DNA of 61,263 bases from Terriglobales bacterium (GTDB taxonomy: Bacteria > Acidobacteriota > Terriglobia > Terriglobales > Acidobacteriaceae), in NCBI GenBank assembly GCA_025934735.1, contig JAICWP010000026.1, forward strand, positions 1 to 61,263, in the 5' to 3' direction. A model generated the notes under the pieces. That model worked only from the letters and a program-made list of their open reading frames with translations, searched no databases and had not been told where the DNA came from. The translations under genes and the position numbers were made by a program. Position 1 is the first letter of the stretch. Each line of letters opens with the position of its first letter. Below, piece by piece: positions 37,404 through 45,660 of the stretch.

Positions 37404-37884
37404 CGCACACATAAAGTCGGAACGGGGCACGCAGGTGGTTGAGTTGGCGCTCGTGCTTCCCCTGCTGCTGTTTTTGGCTCTGGCGGTATCGGAAGGCGCG
37501 GGCATGATCCGCGCCCATCAAGTGCTGAACAATGCAGCGCGCGAAGCGGCACGTCTCTCTGTCTTCCAGCAAAACGCGGGCAACATAGGTTTTCTGCAGG
37601 ACACGGCCACGTGTTATCTGATCCGCAACGGCATAACGCCGCCAGCCGCCCAAGTGCCGGCGTCATGCCCGGCCACGGCGGCCCTTTCGACCTGCAACTC
37701 CTATGTTGTGAACGTGAATCAAGCCGTGCAGGTGCCCAACGGTGGCGTGTTTATTTCCGCGTCGCAAGTGACGGTGACCTGTGGCTACAAATTGAATTTC
37801 CTGCCGCGCTTGCCCTGGTTTGGAGTGAACAACGTGGTGAAGTTGTTTGGCGAAGCTGAGTTCCGCAATTTCTGGAAGAGCTGA
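37390..37884 (+). CDS. TadE-like pilus/surface protein 2
   Basis: Second TadE-like protein, 164 residues, with ERGTQVVELALVLPLLLFLALAVSEG as its single N-terminal helix and NNAAREAARLSVF as the family motif. Four Cys residues in the C-terminal half could form disulfides. It overlaps TadE-like 1 by 14 bases and precedes the TadG-like gene by 13 bases, so the three are co-transcribed and may assemble together. Confidence 0.82.
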   Translation: MKTISAHIKSERGTQVVELALVLPLLLFLALAVSEGAGMIRAHQVLNNAAREAARLSVFQQNAGNIGFLQDTATCYLIRNGITPPAAQVPASCPATAALSTCNSYVVNVNQAVQVPNGGVFISASQVTVTCGYKLNFLPRLPWFGVNNVVKLFGEAEFRNFWKS

Positions 37885-37897
37885 GCCGTGGGGCGCA

Positions 37898-39061
37898 ATG
37901 AGGTGGCAAATGACGACTGACGTAAGGCGAAACCGTGAACAGGGAATGACGTTGCCGTTGGTAGCAGTGTTCATCGTGGTGCTGTTTGTGGCGGCGGCGC
38001 TGGCCATTGACTTGGGAATCGCTTATACGGCGCGGACCAGCGCACAACATGCGGCGGACGCGGCGGCCCTGGCGGGAGCGTGGACGTTTACCAACGCCGG
38101 CCTGCCCCAACCCAGTACAGCCACGAATGCAGCCATCCAAGTGGCAGCACAAACCAAGATCCTGGGACAGTCGGTGGCGATTACTGCCGCCAATGTAAAT
38201 GTGCAACTGCCCGACCTAGCGACCGGGGTTCCCGCCTGGGTCACGGTAATCGTGCCCCGGACCGGAAGCAACGGCGTTGCCACATTTTTCGCCAGAGCCA
38301 TCGGCTGGAACAGCATCAATGTGACTGCGAAGGCTACCGCGGAAGCAGCGGTGACCGGAACCGCGACCGCCTGTTTGAAGCCGCTGTTCATTCCCAATAC
38401 GCTGATTAGCAACTTGGGACCGACTGGCAATCCATGCTCGAGCGCTACGCGGGAAACCCTGTTTGATGACTCGGGCAATCTGACGCCCTACGCCGTGCAA
38501 ATGCTGGGCACCTCGGCACGCCAGCTTTACACTATCCGGCCAACCAGCCCGCCGAGCGCTCTAGTGCCCAGCCAATATTTTTCCGTGGACTATGGATCGG
38601 GAGCCAATACTTACCGCTGTACTCTGAGCGGGTGCCTGAACACATGCGGGGTCAGCAACCCGCAGCAATACTGCGGCAGCACGCTGACTACGGAGACAGG
38701 GAATATGGTGGGCCCGACCATCTCGGGCATTGATGGTCTGATCGGCACCCCGCCGACCTATAGCTGGTCCGCATTGGGGGACTATGTAGATCAAAACAAT
38801 GACCATTACGACATGGCTCCCAACGTGGTAGTCACGCCGATATGGAATAACTGCAACTCCCCGGTGAGTTCAGGTGCACAAAACCTCAAAGTAGTAGGTT
38901 TCGCGCAGTTGTTCATCGCCGATGTGAATGGCGGCGGCGATGTTCAGGCATACCTGATCAACGCCAGTCCCTGCGCCGCGGGCGGCGGCAGCGGGAGCGG
39001 TAGCAGTGGGCAGGCCAGCGGTCCGCTAGGAGTGCCGATCCGGCTGATTAAGACGCAATAG
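37898..39061 (+). CDS. TadG-like protein (Flp pilus assembly family)
   Basis: 387-residue protein with the TadG N-terminal layout. A hydrophobic helix (MTLPLVAVFIVVLFVAAALA) runs into IDLGIAYTARTSAQHAADAAALAG, the usual TadG/von-Willebrand-type junction. The extracytoplasmic part holds several Cys residues and a Gly/Ser-rich tail near the end. ATG 37898 is used; ATG 37910, just after AGGTGG, is an alternative. Part of a three-gene TadE/TadE/TadG unit lacking the rest of the Tad machinery here. Confidence 0.8.
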   Translation: MRWQMTTDVRRNREQGMTLPLVAVFIVVLFVAAALAIDLGIAYTARTSAQHAADAAALAGAWTFTNAGLPQPSTATNAAIQVAAQTKILGQSVAITAANVNVQLPDLATGVPAWVTVIVPRTGSNGVATFFARAIGWNSINVTAKATAEAAVTGTATACLKPLFIPNTLISNLGPTGNPCSSATRETLFDDSGNLTPYAVQMLGTSARQLYTIRPTSPPSALVPSQYFSVDYGSGANTYRCTLSGCLNTCGVSNPQQYCGSTLTTETGNMVGPTISGIDGLIGTPPTYSWSALGDYVDQNNDHYDMAPNVVVTPIWNNCNSPVSSGAQNLKVVGFAQLFIADVNGGGDVQAYLINASPCAAGGGSGSGSSGQASGPLGVPIRLIKTQ

Positions 39062-39132
39062 GAGCGCGCCTTCTCCCCCGACCAATGTTCACAGGCAGGC
39101 GGAGACTCCTGCATCAACCCTCACATTTCCGG

Positions 39133-39146
39133 GTGATTGTAATCAC
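39133..39146. promoter_or_regulatory. perfect 14-bp dyad (possible operator)
   Basis: GTGATT-GT-AATCAC is a perfect inverted repeat in the 257-base gap between the TadG-like and CBS genes. The shape resembles CRP/FNR-type half-sites with short spacing, but no consensus fits exactly. Confidence 0.35.
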
Positions 39147-39318
39147 TGCGGCGCCCGTTGGCGCGGCGGAACATATAAGACGGAGCAGAAGTGTATTCGT
39201 GCTTGCGTAATTCGAGGTGTCCAAGCCCAGGTGCAACCATGGCCGCTTGGTGCGAATGCATCAATTTCGTCAGCTATCCTTCTAAGTGCTCAACGACGAC
39301 GTTCGATCGGAGGCATTT

Positions 39319-39783
39319 ATGAAAGTCCGCAAGATCATGAGCAAGGCTCCCACGTATTGCACACCCGCGTGCAGCGCGGAGATGGCGGCCAATCTAATGA
39401 ATCAGTGCGACAGCGGCATTCTGCCCGTGGTGCAGGACTCCCTGGATCTGAAGCTGATTGGGGTGGTCACCGACCGCGACCTGTGCCTGACCGTGATCGC
39501 CGCTCGGCGCGACCCGGCGCACACGGTGGTGAATGAATGCATGAGCCGCAACGTCAAGTGTGTTGGTCCGGACGATGATATTAAGCAGGCGATTGCCCTC
39601 ATGGCCGAGCATCAGGTTCGCCGGCTTCCCGTGGTGGACGAGTCCGGCAAGTTGCTGGCCATGCTGTCTCTAGCCGACATCGCAGAACAGGATGCCATCG
39701 GCACTGAGGCGCTGGCGAACACGCTGAAGAAAGTCTGCGCGCCGTCGCGAGTGATGACAGCCAGACGCGGCCGGGCAGCCTAG
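39319..39783 (+). CDS. tandem CBS-domain protein
   Basis: 154-residue protein made of two CBS domains, residues 1-60 (KVRKIMSKAPTYCTP, GILPVVQ, GVVTDRDL) and 70-130 (CMSRNVKCVGPDDD, RRLPVVDESG, LSLADIAEQ). CBS pairs bind adenosine nucleotides and usually act as energy sensors. Here the pair stands alone without an enzyme domain. ATG 39319 follows GGAGG by 8 bases and fixes the start. Acidobacteria carry many such stand-alone CBS genes. Confidence 0.88.
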   Translation: MKVRKIMSKAPTYCTPACSAEMAANLMNQCDSGILPVVQDSLDLKLIGVVTDRDLCLTVIAARRDPAHTVVNECMSRNVKCVGPDDDIKQAIALMAEHQVRRLPVVDESGKLLAMLSLADIAEQDAIGTEALANTLKKVCAPSRVMTARRGRAA

Positions 39784-39904
39784 GAGACAGAAGCGGGGGT
39801 TCCCGATCCAGTTGTGGCGAGCGCTGCTCCGGCCCCGGCAATTCTTGCCCATAGAGAGCAAAAACTTCCCAATCGCCAGACTTTTCTGTTTCGATTGTAC
39901 AAAA

Positions 39905-39951
39905 AGGTAAGTACCTCAATTCACTTTGGTTACTTGCTCCAGAGTGAATTG
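39905..39951. promoter_or_regulatory. double dyad upstream of barrel-protein gene
   Basis: AGGTA-AG-TACCT (39905-39916) is directly followed by a perfect 9-bp inverted repeat, CAATTCACT (39917-39925) and AGTGAATTG (39943-39951), with 17 bases between arms. The centre-to-centre geometry suits a dimeric regulator site 110 bases before the barrel gene; a hairpin in the leader is also possible. Confidence 0.45.
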
Positions 39952-40058
39952 GCGTAGAGGATGCACAGGATTCAGCAGAAGCTCACCGAGCGATTGCTGA
40001 TTACTCTGGTAACTTCGGCCCTTTGTGGCGGAAGTGGGGAGAATTTGGATCACAGCCT

Positions 40059-40964
40059 ATGTCTAAACGATTCGCGTGTTCTGGGAGGCTAGTGCTCGCA
40101 GCGCTTGCTTTAGTGGCCATTGCCGCAGCGCAGTCGGTGCCGGCGACTTCAAAGAGCGACACAGGTTTCACGTCCTACCTGGAGTTCGATGGCACTTCCA
40201 ACGCGGAAGGCCAGGTGTACCGGGTCAACTCGAGCGTGGGCTACAGCTTCACCGAACACTTCGGCGTGGATGTGGGCGTGCCGGTCTATTTCCTGCGGCC
40301 ATCGAGTTCCACAACCACGACCACCACGGGGAGCACGTCCAGCAATGGGCTGGGAAATCCTTACCTGGATCTGCGGTTGAAGTTCTTGAACCCGATGGTG
40401 AATTTCGGCTCAGTGCTGACCGGATACGCGCCCGCGGGCGACAGCAAGCTCGGGCTGAGCACGGGGCGGGCTACCTTCGACTGGACCAATCATTTTGATC
40501 ACTCGTTCAATAATCTGACTCCTTTTTTGGAGGCCGGCCTGTCGAATACCGTGGCGGATACGCAGTTGTTCATGCGCCCGTTTACAAGCCTGGGCATGAA
40601 CACGCATTTCCAGGGCGGCGCCAGCTACCAGCTCGGCAGGTATTTCAACGTAGGCGCCTCGGGTTACGACATTCAGCCTTTCGGCCAGCAGACCTTGTTC
40701 AGCAAAGTCGCAGCCGGTGGGGGGCAGGGGGTCGGACAGGGAGCCGCGTCGTCTCATGGGCCATTCCAGAACAACCAGCAGGTCACGGGCAGCTCCGACC
40801 TGGCATATGACAATGGCTTCTCTGCCTGGGTGGGCGCCAGTCCTTCCCCATATCTGGACCTGCAGTTGGGCTATACGCGGAGCATTCAATACGACTTAAA
40901 TTCGGTTTCATTCAGCATGGGCGTCAATGTTGGACGCCTGTACCACAGAAGCGCGAGTAAGTAA
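40059..40964 (+). CDS. outer-membrane beta-barrel protein (putative)
   Basis: 301-residue exported protein. The signal peptide ends AIAAAQ. The mature part shows alternating strands rich in aromatic residues and Gly (YLEFDGTSN, VGYSFTEHFGVDVGVPVYF, LDLQLGYTRSIQYD), as in small outer-membrane porins, with a Thr/Ser stretch and a Gly/Gln-rich loop. I cannot name a family. ATG 40059 starts a clean signal peptide. It is followed 37 bases later by a secreted His/Met-rich protein and may be co-transcribed with it. Confidence 0.65.
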   Translation: MSKRFACSGRLVLAALALVAIAAAQSVPATSKSDTGFTSYLEFDGTSNAEGQVYRVNSSVGYSFTEHFGVDVGVPVYFLRPSSSTTTTTTGSTSSNGLGNPYLDLRLKFLNPMVNFGSVLTGYAPAGDSKLGLSTGRATFDWTNHFDHSFNNLTPFLEAGLSNTVADTQLFMRPFTSLGMNTHFQGGASYQLGRYFNVGASGYDIQPFGQQTLFSKVAAGGGQGVGQGAASSHGPFQNNQQVTGSSDLAYDNGFSAWVGASPSPYLDLQLGYTRSIQYDLNSVSFSMGVNVGRLYHRSASK

Positions 40965-41001
40965 GAGCAGGTGCAAGTACGCAAGGAGGATAAGAACCCT
41001 T

Positions 41002-41526
41002 ATGAAGCAGATGCAGATCTCAATTCTGGCGCTGGCGGTGATGATGTGCGGCGCTGCGGCGTTCGCCCAGCATGGTCACGGCATGAGCGGCGGGATGAAT
41101 CCGGCCATGGGCGAGGGCGGCTCGCACCGCATGAGCCCCAACACATCCATGCACAGTTCTTCTACGCACCGCATGACCATGGACCAGCAGCTCACAAAGA
41201 ACACAGCCCTGGCCGGCAAGATTGCCGACCTGACCAAGATGCCGGCGCAGCAGGCCTGTTCCGGGTTCAAGAACCTGGGCCAGTGCGTGGCCGCCGCTCA
41301 CGTCAGCAAGAACCTGGGCATCACCTTTGACTGCATGAAGGCTGACATGACCGGTGTGGCTGCTCCCTCAAGTGACAATTGCCCAGTATCGCCTAACGTT
41401 AGCGGCAAGGGCATGAGCCTGGGCAAAGCCATCCAGACGCTGAGCCCGACCTCGAACAGCAAACTGGAAGGCAAAAAGGCAAACAAGCAGGCCCAACAGG
41501 ACATCATCGATTCCACCAACTCCTAA
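41002..41526 (+). CDS. secreted His/Met-rich protein of unknown function
   Basis: 174 residues with a signal peptide ending AAFAQ. The mature N-terminus is unusually rich in His and Met (HGHGMSGGMNPAMGEGG, MHSSSTHRMTM), and four Cys follow in pairs (ACSGFKNLGQC; DCMK...NC). The C-terminal part (LGKAIQTLSP, then a Lys/Gln-rich tail) looks helical. AAGGAGGA lies 11 bases before ATG. I do not recognise a named family, though the C-terminal pattern looks conserved in acidobacterial hypotheticals. The composition would suit copper or other soft-metal binding, which is inference. A strong terminator follows. Confidence 0.65.
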   Translation: MKQMQISILALAVMMCGAAAFAQHGHGMSGGMNPAMGEGGSHRMSPNTSMHSSSTHRMTMDQQLTKNTALAGKIADLTKMPAQQACSGFKNLGQCVAAAHVSKNLGITFDCMKADMTGVAAPSSDNCPVSPNVSGKGMSLGKAIQTLSPTSNSKLEGKKANKQAQQDIIDSTNS

Positions 41527-41548
41527 CGATTTTCGCCGTCGACAAGTT

Positions 41549-41579
41549 AAGCCCCGCGAAAGCGGGGCTTTTCTTTTTC
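41549..41579 (+). terminator. rho-independent terminator
   Basis: A perfect 9-bp stem AAGCCCCGC/GCGGGGCTT with a GAAA tetraloop, followed by TTCTTTTTC. It ends the barrel/secreted-protein unit 23 bases after the stop codon. Confidence 0.92.
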
Positions 41580-41657
41580 AGAGCGAATTTTCAAGTTAGG
41601 TGAGGTGGGGAACGTCAATAGGGTGCAGCAAAAGCCGGTCAATAGCTCCCTAGTAGC

Positions 41658-43223
41658 CTACGGCGCACCCTCATTCAGTCCCGGCAGGGACCAGTGGCTG
41701 ACCGGCATGGGGTCCAGAATGGGCTTGCCCAGGTTGGGGCAACTCAAGGCATAGATACCGGTATCGGCCGCCGCGTAAATAATGTTGCGATCCCACTCGA
41801 CCAGGACGTTATCCACGGTGCGATTCCAACTGCCCCACTTGTGCAGGTCGCCGCCCTGAGGAGGGATGAAATACGCCACTTCGGTGGGACGCAGCAGGTT
41901 GCTTACGTCATAGCAGCGCAGGCCGGCGTCGAAATAAGAGTAGGCGATAAAGTTGGGCGAAATGGTGCCCGGGGCTTTCAGATGGGGCGGGTTGTGAGCG
42001 CCGAAGCGTCCGCGCTTAAAGCAGAAGTCGCGGTAGGGCGCCTCCGGTGGCGGGACCGGGCGGGGGAACTGGGCCACTGGGGTCGGCCGTTGTTCGTCGC
42101 GGATGTCAATCACCCAAACGGGCAAGAAGATTTGGTTGCAGTCGGGATTGGTGGTTTCGCCATTGGCGAAAACAAAACCTTTGTCCAGTCCGCCGCACCA
42201 GATGGTGTGAAAAGCAATGCCGCCCGCACCGTATTGCGGCGGCGGCTCGAAGCGGCCAATCTCCTTCTGATGTTTGGGGTCGGACAGATCAAGGATGATT
42301 AATCCGAAGCAGCCCCAGGAGCCATAGCCGCGGTTGCCTCCTTCTTCCAGGCGCTTGGGCACGTACACCGGCCCGTGCAGGCCAACAAACGGCGTCTGAT
42401 CCTTCTCCGGGTACTTCAGCTTGCTCCACTGCCACTTCTCATATTCGGCCTCCTCGCCCTTGCGCGAGCCGGGCACCCACCACATGGAGACTTCCTTCGG
42501 GCTGCCGGGATCGGACATATCCACGATCATGTTGCCGTTCACCAAAGGGCGGAAGTAGGAGATCTGGTGGTTAAAAGTGTCGTCGGGGGCGGTATCAAGG
42601 AAGGCGTAGCGGCCGCCATCGTAATAGTTGCGGTGAGTGCCGGACCCGGTGGCGCCGGTGCTGAATTCCGAGAGCAGGGAGGTTTTGGCGGGATTGGTGA
42701 CGTCGTATACCCGAATGCCCCGCAGCCCTTTGTAGTTGCGCCACGCATCGAGCAGCTTGGGGTCGTCATACTTGCCATTGGGGGCGGTGGGAGTGGAACT
42801 GGTGATGGGCGCGGCGGCGCTGGTGACCAGGATCCATTTTTTCAGCTTCTGGTTCCACGCCACTTGCACCTGGTAGCCATTCCAGCCGTGGTGGTTGTAC
42901 ATGGCCGGTTTGCGCAGATCGGAGACATCTATAAAGTCTCCCTGCTGCACCAGATAGCGGCGGTCGCCCACTGACATCATCTGCATCTTTCCGCCACGGT
43001 CTTCGCCGGGCAAGATGTGCGCAATCACCTCCATATTGCGGATGTACATCCGCCGGTCGAGATAAGTGATGCTCTGGGGCGACGGGTGGGGGTGGTTATT
43101 GGCCCAGGAAGCCACAGCAGAGCCAGCCACGGCTGCGGCGGCGGCAGTCTGCAGGAACTGCCGGCGCGTCGTTTTTTTGGATTTGGAAGGTTGCGGCTCC
43201 GACTCCTGGGAATTAGGTACCAT
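41658..43223 (-). CDS. Tat-exported LVIVD-repeat propeller protein
   Basis: 521 residues. TRRQFLQTAAAAAVAG at about 19-34 is a twin-arginine signal, so the folded protein is exported. The body has repeated segments such as GIRVYDVTNPAKTSLLSEF, MIVDMSDPGSPKEV, LIILDLSDPKHQKEIG and LRCYDVSNLLRPTEVAYF, the LVIVD beta-propeller pattern. No cofactor motif beyond His-rich loops is visible. Function unknown; Tat export hints at a bound cofactor or metal. It is monocistronic and divergent from the semialdehyde dehydrogenase operon. Confidence 0.85.
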   Translation of the reverse strand: MVPNSQESEPQPSKSKKTTRRQFLQTAAAAAVAGSAVASWANNHPHPSPQSITYLDRRMYIRNMEVIAHILPGEDRGGKMQMMSVGDRRYLVQQGDFIDVSDLRKPAMYNHHGWNGYQVQVAWNQKLKKWILVTSAAAPITSSTPTAPNGKYDDPKLLDAWRNYKGLRGIRVYDVTNPAKTSLLSEFSTGATGSGTHRNYYDGGRYAFLDTAPDDTFNHQISYFRPLVNGNMIVDMSDPGSPKEVSMWWVPGSRKGEEAEYEKWQWSKLKYPEKDQTPFVGLHGPVYVPKRLEEGGNRGYGSWGCFGLIILDLSDPKHQKEIGRFEPPPQYGAGGIAFHTIWCGGLDKGFVFANGETTNPDCNQIFLPVWVIDIRDEQRPTPVAQFPRPVPPPEAPYRDFCFKRGRFGAHNPPHLKAPGTISPNFIAYSYFDAGLRCYDVSNLLRPTEVAYFIPPQGGDLHKWGSWNRTVDNVLVEWDRNIIYAAADTGIYALSCPNLGKPILDPMPVSHWSLPGLNEGAP

Positions 43224-43385
43224 TCTGCTCCTCGGGCACTTGATTGAAGGCGTCCACTGAGAAATCCGGGTACGCCACGATTGGTATGACAGCTCTACCC
43301 CTATATCGTGGTACTGTCAACTACTTTCGAAGTCAGGGTCGGCGAGTGGCCCAAAACAAGTGAGTCTTGTAAAGAAACTTTCGTC

Positions 43386-43420
43386 CCACCAGGTGGCTTT
43401 ATGGTATGGTGGTCGTACCA
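43386..43420. promoter_or_regulatory. FadR-type GntR operator candidate
   Basis: TGGTCGTACCA at 43410-43420 matches the FadR-family consensus TGGTNNNACCA perfectly. A second palindrome, CCACCAGGTGG, lies at 43386-43396. Both are 64-98 bases before the semialdehyde dehydrogenase start, in the divergent gap. The regulator encoded second in that operon is a FadR-like GntR protein and is the obvious candidate to bind here. Confidence 0.6.
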
Positions 43421-43483
43421 AAACCGCGCCCGTCGTCCTTTGGGCGTGATCACCTGCTGTGCGCTACCCCAGGAGGCAGAGAC

Positions 43484-44884
43484 ATGGCCATTGCCACCAT
43501 CAACCCAGCCACGGGCGAATGCCTGAAGAAGTTCGAACCCCTGACCGATCGGCAGGTTGACGAGAAAATTGCCCGTGCCGCGGCCACGTTTGCCGAATAC
43601 CGCAAAATTCCTTTTGCCGAACGGGCACGCCTGATGGTGCGCGCGGGCGAGATCCTGGAGCGCGAAAAGCAGGATTTTGCCCGGCTTATGACACTGGAGA
43701 TGGGCAAGCCCATCGGCGCGGCTGTGGCGGAGGCCGCGAAATGCGCTCTGGTCTGCCGCTATTACGCTGAAAACGCCGAGCGTTTCCTAGCCGATGAGTT
43801 AGTGGAAACCACCGCCGCCCGCAGCTACATCCGCTATCAGCCGCTGGGGCCGGTACTGGCGGTGATGCCCTGGAACTACCCATTCTGGCAGGTCATGCGG
43901 TTTGCCGCGCCGGGGCTGATGGCAGGGAACGTGGGGCTGCTCAAGCATGCTTCCAACGTGCCGCAGTGCGCCCTGGCTCTGGAAGACATCTTCCGCCGGG
44001 CCGGCTTCCCCGAAGGCGCATTTCAAACCTTGCTGGTGACCTCCGCCCAGGTGGAGCGGATCCTCGATGACCCGCGCGTGATGGCAGCCACCCTCACGGG
44101 CAGCGAAGGTGCCGGTATCCAGGTGGGAATGGCGGCGGCCAAAAGGATCAAAAAGGTGGTGCTGGAGCTGGGCGGGAGCGATCCCTTTATCGTGATGCCC
44201 AGCGCCGACCTGGAAACGGCGGTGACCACGGCCGTCAAAGCCCGGGTGCAGAACAACGGTCAGTCGTGCATCGCGGCCAAGCGCTTCATTGTGGCGGAGC
44301 AAATTGCCGATGAATTTGAGCGCAAGTTCGTCGCCAAAATGGAGGCACTCGTAGTCGGCGATCCCATGCAGGAGAACGTGGAACTGGGCCCGCTGGCCAA
44401 CGCCGATGCGGTAGCCGACATACAGCGTGACGTTGCCAAATCGGTGGAAATGGGGGCTCGCGTGTTGACCGGAGGCAAGCCCTTGGCGCGCCCAGGATGC
44501 TTCTACGCGCCTACGGTGCTGACCGACATTTCGAAGAATTCGCCGGCGTACCGCGAGGAGCTGTTCGGGCCGGTGGCGTGCCTGTTCCGCGCCAAGAACC
44601 TGGATGAAGCGATTGCCATTGCCAACGACAGCCGCTTCGGGCTGGGCGCCAGCGCCTGGACGAACGACGAGTTCGAGCGCAAGCGCTTCATCAACGAATT
44701 GGAAGCGGGGATGGTGTTCATCAACAAGATGGTGGCTTCAGACCCGCGTATTCCCTTTGGCGGGGTAAAGCAATCCGGACACGGGCGCGAGCTTGGGGTA
44801 CACGGCATCCGCGAGTTTACCAATATCAAGACGGTGTGGATCGAGGACGAGATGCAGCAGACGCGCATTTCACGCGCTGTCTAA
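43484..44884 (+). CDS. NAD(P)-dependent semialdehyde dehydrogenase (Sad/YneI type)
   Basis: Aldehyde dehydrogenase of 466 residues that oxidises an aldehyde to the acid. The nucleophile is C262 in NNGQSCIAAKRF and the general base is E228 in LELGGSDPF. The segments MPWNYPFWQVMR, LLKHASNVPQCA and FINKMVASDPRIPFGGVKQSG follow the succinate-semialdehyde dehydrogenase Sad/YneI closely, so a C4 semialdehyde is the likely substrate. AGGAGG lies 7 bases before ATG 43484. It is the first gene of a seven-gene catabolic set. Confidence 0.92.
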   Translation: MAIATINPATGECLKKFEPLTDRQVDEKIARAAATFAEYRKIPFAERARLMVRAGEILEREKQDFARLMTLEMGKPIGAAVAEAAKCALVCRYYAENAERFLADELVETTAARSYIRYQPLGPVLAVMPWNYPFWQVMRFAAPGLMAGNVGLLKHASNVPQCALALEDIFRRAGFPEGAFQTLLVTSAQVERILDDPRVMAATLTGSEGAGIQVGMAAAKRIKKVVLELGGSDPFIVMPSADLETAVTTAVKARVQNNGQSCIAAKRFIVAEQIADEFERKFVAKMEALVVGDPMQENVELGPLANADAVADIQRDVAKSVEMGARVLTGGKPLARPGCFYAPTVLTDISKNSPAYREELFGPVACLFRAKNLDEAIAIANDSRFGLGASAWTNDEFERKRFINELEAGMVFINKMVASDPRIPFGGVKQSGHGRELGVHGIREFTNIKTVWIEDEMQQTRISRAV

Positions 44885-44917
44885 CCTAGCGGGCAGCAGC
44901 AGCAGTTGGTCAACTCT

Positions 44918-45643
44918 ATGTACAAAGTGGTGCGCACATCGCGGTTGTATGAGCAGATCGTGCAGCAAATTGAGGAGACCATCCTCAAGGGCGATCTGAA
45001 GGCGGGCGACCAGCTGCCGGCGGAGCGCGACTTGGCCGAGCAGTTCGGGGTAAGCCGGACAGCGGTGCGCGAAGCAGTGAAGGCGCTGCGGGAAAAGGGC
45101 CTGGTGGAAGCCTATACCGGGCGCGGCACGTTTGTGACGAACGGCACCTCGCATGCCATCCGGCAGTCGCTTGATCTGATGGTCAGGATTGGCCAACCGG
45201 AGGGCGCGGCCTATCTGGCGGAAGTAAGGGAAATCCTGGAACCGGAAATTGCGGCGCTGGCGGCCGCGCGAGCCGAGGATCAGCACCTGGGCATTATGCG
45301 CGAGGCGATCAAGGTGATGGACGATTCGTTGCACGATGCGGAGCGATTCATTGAGGCTGACCTAGATTTTCACCTGGCGCTGGCGGAGGGGGCGGCGAAT
45401 CCCATCATTCTGTCGCTGATAGATTCCATTGTCGGGCTGCTGCGCGAGCAGCGGCTGCGCACCTTCCACAGCGCCAATGGCCCGCAGCGTGGGCAGTATT
45501 GTCATCGCCGCATTCTTGAGGCGGTAGAAAAGCGGAATGGGGACCGGGCGCGCACGGAAATGCGTGCTCACTTGCAGCAAGTGCGCGAGGATTCGCGCCT
45601 GCTTTCTGGCGCCGAAAGCCTCGTCTCGCGGCCCGCTTCCTGA
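44918..45643 (+). CDS. FadR-type GntR regulator
   Basis: 241-residue regulator from ATG 44918. The winged helix (LYEQIVQQIEETILKGDLKAGDQLPAERDLAEQ, FGVSRTAVREAVKALREKG, GRGTFV) is a full GntR domain, and the FCD domain follows with EADLDFHLALAEGA and HRRILEAVEKRNGDRA. FCD regulators bind small carboxylic acids and recognise TGGTNNNACCA-like sites, one of which lies upstream of this operon. TTG 44906 is a less likely start. It is placed inside the operon it probably controls. Confidence 0.92.
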   Translation: MYKVVRTSRLYEQIVQQIEETILKGDLKAGDQLPAERDLAEQFGVSRTAVREAVKALREKGLVEAYTGRGTFVTNGTSHAIRQSLDLMVRIGQPEGAAYLAEVREILEPEIAALAAARAEDQHLGIMREAIKVMDDSLHDAERFIEADLDFHLALAEGAANPIILSLIDSIVGLLREQRLRTFHSANGPQRGQYCHRRILEAVEKRNGDRARTEMRAHLQQVREDSRLLSGAESLVSRPAS

Positions 45644-45660
45644 CTCGGAGAAATTGATAG

